From the NCBI GenBank assembly GCA_004554385.1, contig SFMO01000074.1, positions 1 to 16,649 on the forward strand: DNA of 16,649 nt. The letters run 5' to 3'. Below are positions 7,472 through 14,289 of this stretch, one piece after another. Within the stretch, counting starts at the first letter, position 1. Each line of letters opens with the position of its first letter. Under the pieces are notes generated by a model that was not told the DNA's origin, made no database searches, and saw only the letters and a list, made by a program, of their open reading frames with translations. A program made the position numbers and the translations under genes. This stretch comes from Ruminococcus flavefaciens. GTDB taxonomy: Bacteria > Bacillota > Clostridia > Oscillospirales > Ruminococcaceae.

Positions 7472-8158
7472 TCAGACACCGTATTTGGTCTTGATACGTG
7501 AGAGCTTTTCTCCGAATGGCTTTGCAAGCAGGAACAGGAACAGCACATTTGACACTGCATACGACACCGTATAGGGTATGGCTGAGACGAGAGCCGCAGC
7601 ATAGAGCTTCACACTGAATCCCTCGTTGTACCACAGGACTGTCCATATATCCATGAAAAATGAGTACCCCAGCCCTGCCGCCGCTCCGTAAACAAGGAGA
7701 AGTACACGGCTTTTCAGCAGAGGCTTTGAGAGCATGCCTGCAAAGAGCCCGATTAGTCCCCACGCAAGCATCTGAAAGGCAGTCCACGGTCCCTGTCCGA
7801 AGTAGAAATTGGAGAGAACTGCGGAGAGAGCTCCCACAAGAAAGCCTGCCTCGCCCCCGAGATAGAGAGCTGTGATTATGGTGAGCGCCGCCACAGGCTT
7901 TAGAAAGGGGATAAACCGCCCTGCAAAGCACAGCGCGGTCATAACTGCTACTATGACCATGCGCCGCGTACCTGTGGACTTTTTCTCGAAGCCTGCCGCA
8001 AAGAGGAGCAGTGCAAGGAGAGCAACTGCAAGGGAGATGATGATGTGCTTTTTTCCGTCAAAAACCAGTGCGCCGAGGATAGTCAGTGCAGGGATAATTA
8101 CGAAGGGCACTGTGAACCGCACCGTATTTCTGAGATTCTTGTTTCTGATAAGGAGCAT
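7472..8158 (-). CDS. ECF transporter S component, probable cobalamin/corrinoid specificity
   Basis: This 228-aa integral membrane protein has about six hydrophobic segments (15-35, 37-56, 68-86, 90-118, 127-145, 155-172, with a last at 190-212; some adjoin). The pattern and the motif GQGPWTAFQMLAWG (121-134) fit the substrate-binding S components of energy-coupling-factor importers, which capture a vitamin and pair with a T component and ATPases. The start at 8158 is chosen because AAAGGAG overlaps the end of the ATPase gene 6-8 bp ahead; a longer in-frame start at 8347 would lie deep inside the ATPase gene and add a non-hydrophobic leader. It is the last gene of a riboswitch-controlled operon containing transcobalamin-like proteins, so cobalamin or a related corrinoid is the likely substrate. 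A B12 precursor or cobalt would be alternatives; the S-component sequence alone does not decide. Confidence 0.8.
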   Translation of the reverse strand: MLLIRNKNLRNTVRFTVPFVIIPALTILGALVFDGKKHIIISLAVALLALLLFAAGFEKKSTGTRRMVIVAVMTALCFAGRFIPFLKPVAALTIITALYLGGEAGFLVGALSAVLSNFYFGQGPWTAFQMLAWGLIGLFAGMLSKPLLKSRVLLLVYGAAAGLGYSFFMDIWTVLWYNEGFSVKLYAAALVSAIPYTVSYAVSNVLFLFLLAKPFGEKLSRIKTKYGV

Positions 8159-8160
8159 GG

Positions 8161-9789
8161 TCACTCCTTTCTGCCGTTCAGGGAGCATAGCTCCACTGCG
8201 TCGGCAACTGTGACAGCATTGGTGAAATAGCCCCTTGTCATGCGGCTGACGGCTGTGGTGTAGAAGCTGTTTTTGCTGAAAAAGCCGTTGGGTGTGCCTG
8301 ATGAGACTATCCTGCCACCGAAAAACATAGCGCACCTGTCCGCACATAATGCGGCGAACTCCACATCATGGGTGACAATGACCACTGTTACCCCCTGTTC
8401 CTTCAGTGAGCGCAGTATCTCCATTATGCGCAGCTTTGCTCCTGCGTCAAGTCCTTTAGTCGGCTCGTCAAGGAGAAGGAGCTTAGGCTTTGAGGCAAGC
8501 ACCTTTGCAAGGGCTACAAGCTGCTGCTCCCCCCCCGAAAGGTCATAGGGGTGCTTGTCCAGAAGGGGTGAGACATCATAGGGGAGCTGCGAAATATCCG
8601 CATGGCACTCCTCAAGCTCCTCTCTCACCGTATTCCGCTGAAAGACGGTCTGAACGTCCTGTGGCAGCATTGCAAGGCACTCACGGTAAAGGGAACGGTT
8701 TCTGTAGTCCTTCAGCTTCTTTCCGAATACCTTTATTTTGCCGCTGTACGGCTTTACCAGCCCTGCTGCTGCGGAGAGGAAGGTGGTCTTGCCCGAGCCG
8801 TTTCCTCCCAGAAGGCAGAATATCTCCCGCTCATATATTTTCAGTGACAGACCGTCCAGAATGTCCTTTCCCTCACGGGAGTAGCGGAAGTAAACTCCGC
8901 TGAATTCAAGGGCTGTGCTGCCATCGCATTTATACTCCCCCACGGGGAGAGCTGAGACAGAATTGCCGTAGCTGCTCTCGATGAAGCTTCGTCCCTCGCG
9001 GACAGTAAGAGGACAGCTGCCCTCGCCTTTGAGCTGAGCGTAAAGCCTTGAAGCCGCAGGCATGCCGCAGATAATGTCGCTGCGGTCTCTCAGGTCAGCA
9101 ATGACCCTTGAAGGAGGATCGTCTGCAATGAGCCTGCCGCCATCCATGACCAGAAGCCTGTCGCACAGGGGCACAACGTCTTCGAGGCGGTGTTCCGCAA
9201 TGAGGATAGTGATAGACATATCGCTGCAAAGTCGTCTGAGGGCTGCAATGAAGTCAGCCGCCGCAATGGGGTCAAGCTGAGCAGTTGGCTCGTCCAGTAT
9301 GAGAAGCTCGGGCTGCATGACCAGTATGGAAGCCAGATTGAGGAGCTGCTTCTGTCCTCCCGAGAGCTCTGCAACGTCTGTGCCGAACCAGCTTCCGATA
9401 CCGAAATAGCTTGCCATTTCGGCTATCCGCCTTGATATTTCATCGGGGGGAGTGCCGATATTCTCCAGACCGAAGGCAAGCTCGTGCCAGACCTTGTCCG
9501 TGACCGTCTGCTGTTCGGGCTTCTGCATGACAAAGCCGATTGCTGTGGCAGACCTTATGCTGCTGAGCTCTGAAAGCTCACTGCCGTCAAAGAATATGCT
9601 GCCCTTTTTATCCCCGAGGGGAGTAAGCTCACGCTTGAGCATGCGCAGGAGAGTTGATTTGCCGCTTCCCGTAGCTCCGCAGAGTACGGCGAATTCGCCC
9701 CTTCTGAGAGAAAAGGAGATATTGTCTATCGCAGGTTCGCTGCACTGTGGGTATGTAAAGGTCAGACCGCTGACCGCAAGTATTTCCAT
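8161..9789 (-). CDS. ECF transporter ATPase, fused A-A' double ABC domain
   Basis: This 542-aa cytoplasmic protein carries two complete ABC ATPase domains in one chain. Domain 1 has Walker A GATGSGKST (38-46), Q-loop Q89, signature LSGGQ (142-146), Walker B LLILDEP (162-168) and switch His200. Domain 2 has Walker A GGNGSGKTT (328-336), Q377, LSGGE (417-421), LLLLDEP (437-443) and His474. All catalytic residues are present in both halves, so both nucleotide sites could be active. ECF modules often use two separate ATPases (EcfA, EcfA'); fused versions also occur. A linker of about 80 residues (about 225-305) joins the halves. The start overlaps the end of the T-component gene by 28 nt, and the stop lies inside the ribosome binding site of the S-component gene, so translation should be coupled. 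The substrate is inferred from the operon. Confidence 0.92.
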   Translation of the reverse strand: MEILAVSGLTFTYPQCSEPAIDNISFSLRRGEFAVLCGATGSGKSTLLRMLKRELTPLGDKKGSIFFDGSELSELSSIRSATAIGFVMQKPEQQTVTDKVWHELAFGLENIGTPPDEISRRIAEMASYFGIGSWFGTDVAELSGGQKQLLNLASILVMQPELLILDEPTAQLDPIAAADFIAALRRLCSDMSITILIAEHRLEDVVPLCDRLLVMDGGRLIADDPPSRVIADLRDRSDIICGMPAASRLYAQLKGEGSCPLTVREGRSFIESSYGNSVSALPVGEYKCDGSTALEFSGVYFRYSREGKDILDGLSLKIYEREIFCLLGGNGSGKTTFLSAAAGLVKPYSGKIKVFGKKLKDYRNRSLYRECLAMLPQDVQTVFQRNTVREELEECHADISQLPYDVSPLLDKHPYDLSGGEQQLVALAKVLASKPKLLLLDEPTKGLDAGAKLRIMEILRSLKEQGVTVVIVTHDVEFAALCADRCAMFFGGRIVSSGTPNGFFSKNSFYTTAVSRMTRGYFTNAVTVADAVELCSLNGRKE

Positions 9790-10640
9790 CTGAGATTCAC
9801 CGCCGTTTCCGCCGCAAAGGGGAGTAGTATGAGAAGTCCGTACGCTATGAGACCTGCTGTGCCGAGAGCATCGGGAGCTTCAAAGCTTATGGAAGGGTAG
9901 AAGCTGAAGCTGAGGGAATCAGTGCCCACAGCCGCCGCCGTAATGCCGAAAAGTACAAGTGAAGCAATGAGAAAGGCTGTATCCGCAGCCCTGAACCTGA
10001 AACGTCTGAGCTGAGTGCGCCTGTGAGTGCCGAAGCCCCTTGCCTCCATGCTGTCCGCAGTGATTATGCCGTTTTCCAGAGCCCATGTGACCATGACCGA
10101 GAACACCCTCGACTTACCCTTTATGTCGTCAATGATATTGTCGTCGCTGAACAGCCCCATAGCCTTCTGTGCGTCGCTTACCCTTGCGGACTGTCTGCCG
10201 AACATAGGAACGAACCTCATTGCCATTGACAGCACCAGTGACAGCTTCGGGGAGAGAGCTCCAGTGATGTAGAGGAGCTTCTCCGAGGTCATTATCTGTG
10301 TGAAGGAGCGCAGCCAGTATAGAACTCCTACCATCATAGCCGCCGAGTTCACACCGTAGAGGGCAGCTTCAAGGGTTACGGGATTGTGGTTCATCACGAA
10401 GAGGACAGTCTTGCCGTTGTGTGAGATGAGGGGATTTGCCAGAGCCAGAACTGCAAAGAGTATCCAGAAGAAAATGTGCTCCCTCCCGTGGGAAAGACCG
10501 TTCCCCATGAGGAAGAAAGCAACAGCCCCTGCAAGGGACATTGCCATGAGCAGGGGATAATTGCAGAACATGGCAATGCCTGTAACGCTGAAAAACCACA
10601 GTGTCACTGCAATGGGATTGTATTCTGAAAAGCTTCTCAT
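9762..10640 (-). CDS. ECF transporter T component (EcfT-like transmembrane coupling protein)
   Basis: This 292-aa membrane protein has hydrophobic stretches near 11-45, 55-72, 92-112, a cluster at 132-146 and two more towards the C-terminus (222-243 and about 262-282). The cytoplasmic coupling region has the usual EcfT arrangement: 'MRFVPMFGRQSARVSDAQKAMG' (141-162) and 'SMEARGFGTHRR' (197-208). The latter is the conserved Ala-Arg-Gly helix that sits in the groove of an ATPase subunit. EcfT transmits ATP hydrolysis to the S component, tilting it in the membrane. The start overlaps the stop of the preceding gene as ATGA, indicating translational coupling. It is in a dedicated T-A-S cluster, a group-I-like layout in which the module serves one S component, rather than a shared house-keeping module. 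The assignment is firm. Confidence 0.88.
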   Translation of the reverse strand: MRSFSEYNPIAVTLWFFSVTGIAMFCNYPLLMAMSLAGAVAFFLMGNGLSHGREHIFFWILFAVLALANPLISHNGKTVLFVMNHNPVTLEAALYGVNSAAMMVGVLYWLRSFTQIMTSEKLLYITGALSPKLSLVLSMAMRFVPMFGRQSARVSDAQKAMGLFSDDNIIDDIKGKSRVFSVMVTWALENGIITADSMEARGFGTHRRTQLRRFRFRAADTAFLIASLVLFGITAAAVGTDSLSFSFYPSISFEAPDALGTAGLIAYGLLILLPFAAETAVNLRWKYLRSAV

Positions 10641-12439
10641 TTTTCGTACACCTCATCAAGGTCGTGACCTATCTCGCAGGTGTAGAGCCACTCTATCCTG
10701 TCGCCGTCGGAGAGCTCATACTCGCCGCAGCCCCTTGAAGGGGTAATGCCGTTTACATGGTATACCCAGCCCGAAAGGTCGCCGAAATCGTATTCGTAGA
10801 TATAGTTTATGCCTGCGATATAGACCATACCGTGAGCGCCTCCTGCGCTGCCCCTGTTCTCCACCTGTATGCCGTAGGTCTGAGCGGCTTCCGTGAGTAT
10901 ATCGAATACAGTTTCACCTGCCTCAAAGTCAAAAGCCGTGGGTGGGAGGATAATGCCGTCCGCAGGAATATGTTCAGCCTTCCCTGCGATAGTGTCGCAG
11001 CGTATCTCCATAGTTACCGTGCCTGCAACACTGTCCTTGTCCTTTTTGCCGCCGCTGTAGTATTCGTCGGCTGAGCGTATATCCGTCAGCAATACAACAA
11101 TGACAGCCGCTCCTGCTATCAGCGCGATAAACAGGAAGTTTTTGGGGCTTCGCTTGCCCAGTATAAAGATGATGAGGGAGATGACTGCTGCCGAGCCTAT
11201 GATGACTATGATAACAGCAGGCTTTGCACTGCCCTTTGTCCTGTTTGAGAGGGATAGCTTTTCCGTTGTGAGGGCAGTCGTCCCTGTGACCGTAACAGCA
11301 GAAGTCTTAGCCGCTGCCGAAGCAGACGTGGACAGAGAAGTGGTCGATGTGGTCTTTGCCGAGGTCGTAACCGTGCCTGTACGTGCAGAAGAAACAGCCT
11401 TGCTTTCTGTGTGAGAAGCTGCTGTGGTTTGCTGAACATCGGGCTGAACGCTTCCTGTATGCTCCTCTGTATTATGGGGCAGCACACGGTTATCCAGCAC
11501 AAGCAGGGGGGACCTGCCCTCTGTCATTCTCTCAAAAGCTATGAATGAGTAGAACGCCTGCACGGTAGCTGTTTCGTTAGTGCCGCCGCCGTGGGTATGG
11601 CAGAAGCTTCCGTCGGGGAGGCGGTATTCCACTATGCCGTCAATGAGGTCGTGACCGTCCTTGATGAATCTGTCGTCGTATCGGCAGTCGATACCAAGAG
11701 CCGAAACTGCGGTGAGGACCTGTGATGTACTCTCGGGGTTGGGAGTGCCGAAGCTCTCATAGCCGCCGTTGTCCTTCTGCTTTGCGGAGAGAAAGTCCAG
11801 AGCCCTGTCCACAGCTCCCGAAACATCGTCTCTGCCTGTATGGGGAGCAAGAGCCTGAACAGTCATGGCTGTGACGTCAATATCGCCGTATTCTCCGAAG
11901 AGAGCCCAGCCGCCGTCGGGATACTGAAGGGAAAGAATGGTATCCACCACGGAATCCGTGCTGAACTTCGTGCAGGTATAGCCGTTGTTGAGGACATGGA
12001 GCCCGTATATCCAGCTCATCATGCCCTGTTCGCCGATGGAGCTGTCAAGTATATCGGTGACATAGCTGTTACGGCTGCCTGCTGCCGCCAGACCAAGAGC
12101 GTATTTCTCACGGGAGGTCGCCGAGAGGACATTATTGCCTGAGAGATATTCCGTCAGGGCGCGTTCATAGGCTGAAAGGTCGGAATATCCGTACTGACTT
12201 AGGGCAAGAGCATACCAGTCAGACGTAGTGCCTGCCCCCTCCGCGATACTGCCGCCCAGCCATTCTTCAATACTTCCCGCGCCGCACTGACTTAGCTTAT
12301 AATCAACGATACCGCCGATAAGGTCAGCGACCTCTTCGGCGGTATGCTCGCTGCACTGAGCCTCCATAGGGACACAGCCCAGTGATAAAAACAATGTCAT
12401 TACAATGCACAGAAAGCTTATGTGTGCTTTATTCCTCAT
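10637..12439 (-). CDS. Transcobalamin/intrinsic-factor-like membrane protein (alpha/alpha barrel + DUF4430)
   Basis: The protein is 600 aa. Residues 1 to about 28 are an export signal; Cys22 is in a poor lipobox (SLGC). About 33-312 is an alpha/alpha-barrel domain of prenyltransferase/squalene-cyclase type, with repeats such as 'LQYPDGGWALFGEYGDIDVTAMTVQAL' (split: 171-180, 181-197), 'KDNGGYESF' and 'GGTNETATVQAFYSF' (285-299). A Ser/Thr-rich linker covers about 325-400. Two membrane helices (407-427, 434-452) are joined by a basic loop GKRSPKN, followed by a DUF4430 domain (about 472-595) with GETVFDIL (508-515), SGWVYHVNG (556-564) and GDRIEWLYT (579-587). Vertebrate B12 carriers have these same two folds in this order, clasping cobalamin between them. 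The topology places both domains outside the cell. The gene overlaps the upstream stop by 11 nt and the downstream start by 4 nt. B12 binding is inferred from fold, riboswitch and transporter together; it has not been shown here. Confidence 0.78.
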   Translation of the reverse strand: MRNKAHISFLCIVMTLFLSLGCVPMEAQCSEHTAEEVADLIGGIVDYKLSQCGAGSIEEWLGGSIAEGAGTTSDWYALALSQYGYSDLSAYERALTEYLSGNNVLSATSREKYALGLAAAGSRNSYVTDILDSSIGEQGMMSWIYGLHVLNNGYTCTKFSTDSVVDTILSLQYPDGGWALFGEYGDIDVTAMTVQALAPHTGRDDVSGAVDRALDFLSAKQKDNGGYESFGTPNPESTSQVLTAVSALGIDCRYDDRFIKDGHDLIDGIVEYRLPDGSFCHTHGGGTNETATVQAFYSFIAFERMTEGRSPLLVLDNRVLPHNTEEHTGSVQPDVQQTTAASHTESKAVSSARTGTVTTSAKTTSTTSLSTSASAAAKTSAVTVTGTTALTTEKLSLSNRTKGSAKPAVIIVIIGSAAVISLIIFILGKRSPKNFLFIALIAGAAVIVVLLTDIRSADEYYSGGKKDKDSVAGTVTMEIRCDTIAGKAEHIPADGIILPPTAFDFEAGETVFDILTEAAQTYGIQVENRGSAGGAHGMVYIAGINYIYEYDFGDLSGWVYHVNGITPSRGCGEYELSDGDRIEWLYTCEIGHDLDEVYEK

Positions 12440-13343
12440 TTTTTCTTCTCAGAGCGAAAGCTGTGGCAGCAGCGCCTGCAAGTCCGAAAACAGCCATGCC
12501 TGCACCCTTGACGCCTGTCTTGGGAGAGTTGGTCTTTGAAGCTGTAGTAGCCTTGGCAGTAGCAGAAGCCTTTGTTGTGGTAGAAGTTGTGGTGGTAGTT
12601 GTTGTGGTTGTGGTTTCAGTTGTAGTCGTTGCAGCTGCCTCGCCGTTTACGTTTACGATATACACAGGGGGAACGATGTTAACGTCAGCAGAAGAAGCGC
12701 TGACAGTGTTCCTGCCCGACTCTGTGAGCTTTACCTTTACCTTGCCGTCACCGTCGGTAACAAGGTCTGTCTCCTTGCCGTTAACGGTTATCTTAGCGCC
12801 GCCGAGAGCCTTGGACTTGGGGGCATAGTTCTCATCGAAGTAAACATATGAAAGTGTGAGTTCGACCTCTGAGTCAGCGTCCTTGTCGCCGCCGTTCTTT
12901 GCGTCGAAATAGCTGTAAAGGTAGTTGTAGTCCTTAGGATCGGGGTATATGAAAGCCTGGAGCTGGTCATCGTTCTTTACCTCATCGGCAAGTCCCATAG
13001 CCATATTGTCGTTGAGATAGTAGCCGTAGCTTCCGCCGTTCTCGACTCCCCAGAGCTTGTCAAGACCGAGACCATACTGTCCCACAGAGGACTTGTAGCC
13101 AGCCTCAGCGCCGCCCTCAAACTTGTTTTCGTGAGCGATATAGAGGGCATCGTTTATAGTGAGCTTGCCGTCGCTGTCGATGTCGGTAACGGCTATTGGC
13201 TCTTCAACCAGTACCAGGTCCTTGTTCTGGTCGTTGATAGTAACATATACTGTAGCACTGTCAGTATCAGCGGCAAATGATGTCATACAGACAGCTGAGC
13301 ATGAGATAAGCAGAGCAGCTGCCATAGCGATTGTCTTTTTCAT
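12429..13343 (-). CDS. Cell-wall-anchored DUF4430-like surface protein, probable corrinoid capture
   Basis: The 304-aa protein starts with a signal peptide (cleavage probably after SFA, residue 24). About 30-150 is a DUF4430-like domain, with 'VYVTIND' at its start and 'GGSYGYYLNDNMAMG' (103-117), the counterpart of the 'SGWxYxVNG' motif. Inside it is an EF-hand/dockerin-like calcium loop DIDSDGKLTINDAL (54-67). About 157-230 looks like an immunoglobulin-type or Big-type beta domain (KITVNGKETDLVTDGDGKVKVKL). A Thr-rich spacer (238-260) leads to a sortase-type C-terminus: SPKTG (273-277), a hydrophobic stretch and RRKNEE. SPKTG departs from LPxTG at the first residue. It is the first gene behind the cobalamin riboswitch, with AAGGAG ahead of its ATG. 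The likely role is an outer B12-binding lobe handing ligand to the membrane proteins encoded next; that role is inferred. Confidence 0.72.
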   Translation of the reverse strand: MKKTIAMAAALLISCSAVCMTSFAADTDSATVYVTINDQNKDLVLVEEPIAVTDIDSDGKLTINDALYIAHENKFEGGAEAGYKSSVGQYGLGLDKLWGVENGGSYGYYLNDNMAMGLADEVKNDDQLQAFIYPDPKDYNYLYSYFDAKNGGDKDADSEVELTLSYVYFDENYAPKSKALGGAKITVNGKETDLVTDGDGKVKVKLTESGRNTVSASSADVNIVPPVYIVNVNGEAAATTTTETTTTTTTTTTSTTTKASATAKATTASKTNSPKTGVKGAGMAVFGLAGAAATAFALRRKNEE

Positions 13344-13376
13344 AAAAACCTACTCCTTAAAAATTATTGCGGACAA

Positions 13377-13561
13377 TAAAAAAGCCTTTCCGCAGTGCGA
13401 AAAAGCGCAGCAAACAGCTCCGCAGAAAGGTGCGGAGTTCCACGGCAACGTCTTTCACTGTCCAAAAACGTGTATTACTATAATTGCCTGACGAGCGATC
13501 CGACTATACGGCAGTGACTGCTGCGACGGGTTTTCACCGTACTTCCCTCAGTTTCAGACAA
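13377..13561 (-). promoter_or_regulatory. Cobalamin riboswitch (aptamer 13484-13561 plus expression platform)
   Basis: Read on the minus strand, the leader contains the cobalamin-riboswitch core: GGGAAGTACGGTGAAAACCC, then GTCGCAGCAGTCACTGCC, then TAGTCGGATCG. A closing stem is formed by TTGTCTGA (13561-13554) and TCAGGCAA (13491-13484). The aptamer is short, about 78 nt, lacking large peripheral arms. Downstream, CUCCGCA (13437-13431) pairs with UGCGGAG (13424-13418), trapping CCUUUC in the loop. The same CCUUUC can instead pair with GAAAGG (13390-13385) just before a U-run, making a terminator. This fits B12-dependent premature termination of the operon mRNA. The family call is good; the switching scheme is inferred. 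Confidence 0.85.
13378..13430 (-). terminator. Candidate riboswitch-controlled terminator
   Basis: On the minus-strand RNA, CCUUUC (13430-13425) pairs with GAAAGG (13390-13385), with an inner UGCG/CGCA hairpin and a U-run at 13383-13378. It lies upstream of the first gene's AAGGAG and is mutually exclusive with the CUCCGCA/UGCGGAG hairpin. Confidence 0.65.
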
Positions 13562-13565
13562 GAGT

Positions 13566-13594
13566 ATTATAACATATTTAAATAGCAATTGCAA
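13566..13594 (-). promoter_or_regulatory. Promoter of the cobalamin operon
   Basis: On the minus strand, TTGCAA (13589-13594) and TATAAT (13566-13571) are 17 bp apart. Transcription would begin about 13559-13560, right at the first stem of the riboswitch. The remaining stretch to the tRNA promoter (13595-13717) shows nothing recognisable. Confidence 0.8.
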
Positions 13595-13717
13595 CAGCCT
13601 GCCAAAAAGTTCATGTATTGTTCTTAAATTGGCAGTTTCAAAGGAATTATCGGTACATTTTCATGGCAGAAACTGCTGTCTGAGTATATGTAAAAAAATA
13701 AAATTATATCTCAGCCC

Positions 13718-13746
13718 TTGCAATGGGGAGAAAAATGTGGTAAAAT
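13718..13746 (+). promoter_or_regulatory. Promoter of tRNA-Arg
   Basis: TTGCAA (13718-13723) and TAAAAT (13741-13746) have a 17-bp spacer, 14 bp ahead of the mature tRNA 5' end. Confidence 0.7.
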
Positions 13747-13760
13747 ATTATACATGATGT

Positions 13761-13837
13761 GTCCCAATAGCTCAGTAGGATAGAGCGACTGCCTCCTAAG
13801 CAGTAGGCCGGAGGTTCGACTCCTCTTTGGGACGCCA
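13761..13837 (+). tRNA. tRNA-Arg (anticodon CCT)
   Basis: The tRNA is 77 nt including an encoded CCA. The acceptor arm pairs GTCCCAA with TTGGGAC, followed by discriminator G and CCA. The anticodon stem ACTGC/GCAGT holds the loop CTCCTAA, giving anticodon CCT, which reads AGG. The T arm is CGGAGGTTCGACTCCTC, containing the conserved GTTCGA. The gene is followed directly, with no spacer, by the structured tandem repeats. Confidence 0.95.
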
Positions 13838-14190
13838 GCACAGTGCCTGTGCGCGCTACCACGTTGGCGCTCGCAGGCTCGCTTTTTTATACAGTACGGA
13901 AGGTCTGCTTTCGCTTACGGCGCTTTGACAAGTTCGTGAAAGATAAGACAGCACAGTGCCTGTGCGCACTGCCACGTTGGCGCTCGCAGGCACGCTTACT
14001 TTATACAGTACAGAAGTTCAGCTTTCGCTTACGGCGCTTTGACAAGTTTGTGAAAGATAAGACAGCACAGTGCCTGTGCGCGCTGCCACGTTGGCGCTCG
14101 CAGGCTCGCTTACTTTATACAGTACAGAAGTTCTGCTTTCGCTTACGGCGCTTTGAGAAGTTCGTGAAAGATAAGACAGCACAGTGCCTG
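13838..14190 (+). repeat. Three tandem 113-114 bp structured repeats attached to the tRNA (plus 12-bp partial copy)
   Basis: Copies start at 13838, 13951 and 14065 with GCACAGTGCCTG, and a 12-bp remnant starts at 14179. The copies are nearly identical. Each can form a small hairpin GCACAG-TGC-CTGTGC, or alternatively a long one from GCCTGTGCG to CGCAGGC with apex CGT. A second helix pairs CTTTCGC with GTGAAAG near its 3' part. Reading frames across the array have no ribosome binding site and only reflect the repeat, so this is not a gene. The array lies between the tRNA and a terminator and is probably part of the tRNA precursor transcript. I do not recognise a named family. Confidence 0.85.
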
Positions 14191-14220
14191 ACGCCTTACT
14201 AAATGTGGGGCGTCGTTTTT
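14190..14220 (+). terminator. Terminator of the tRNA-repeat transcript
   Basis: GACGCC (14190-14195) pairs with GGCGTC (14209-14214), followed by GTTTTT. It begins at the end of the partial fourth repeat. Confidence 0.75.
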
Positions 14221-14236
14221 ATTTTCTCAAAAAGAC

Positions 14237-14265
14237 TTGACTTTTTTATCTCATGGGTATATAAT
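14237..14265 (+). promoter_or_regulatory. Sigma-A promoter of the Nudix gene
   Basis: TTGACT (14237-14242) and TATAAT (14260-14265) are 17 bp apart, 24 bp ahead of the start codon. Confidence 0.85.
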
Positions 14266-14289
14266 GAATAGCGCTGAATAAGGCGTTTT

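Noticed and set aside
8159..8347. Longer start for the ECF S component (291 aa)
   Set aside because: The extra 63 residues are not membrane-like, overlap the ATPase gene in another frame, and a good AAAGGAG site sits directly ahead of 8158.
12370..12380. Lipoprotein signal (SLGC, Cys22) in the transcobalamin-like protein
   Set aside because: The residue at -3 is Ser rather than Leu/Val and the protein already has two membrane helices, so lipidation is only a weak possibility.
10637..12439. Terpene cyclase or protein prenyltransferase activity for the barrel protein
   Set aside because: The barrel repeats resemble those enzymes, but the protein is exported, I see no DxDD-type or zinc catalytic motif, and a DUF4430 domain plus cobalamin riboswitch fit a binding role better.
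13838..14190. CRISPR array
   Set aside because: The units are 113-114 bp and near-identical throughout, with no variable spacers and no cas genes nearby.
13843..14202. Open reading frame of 119 codons across the tRNA-linked repeats
   Set aside because: It has no ribosome binding site, its sequence only mirrors the DNA repeat, and the region is a structured array between a tRNA and a terminator.
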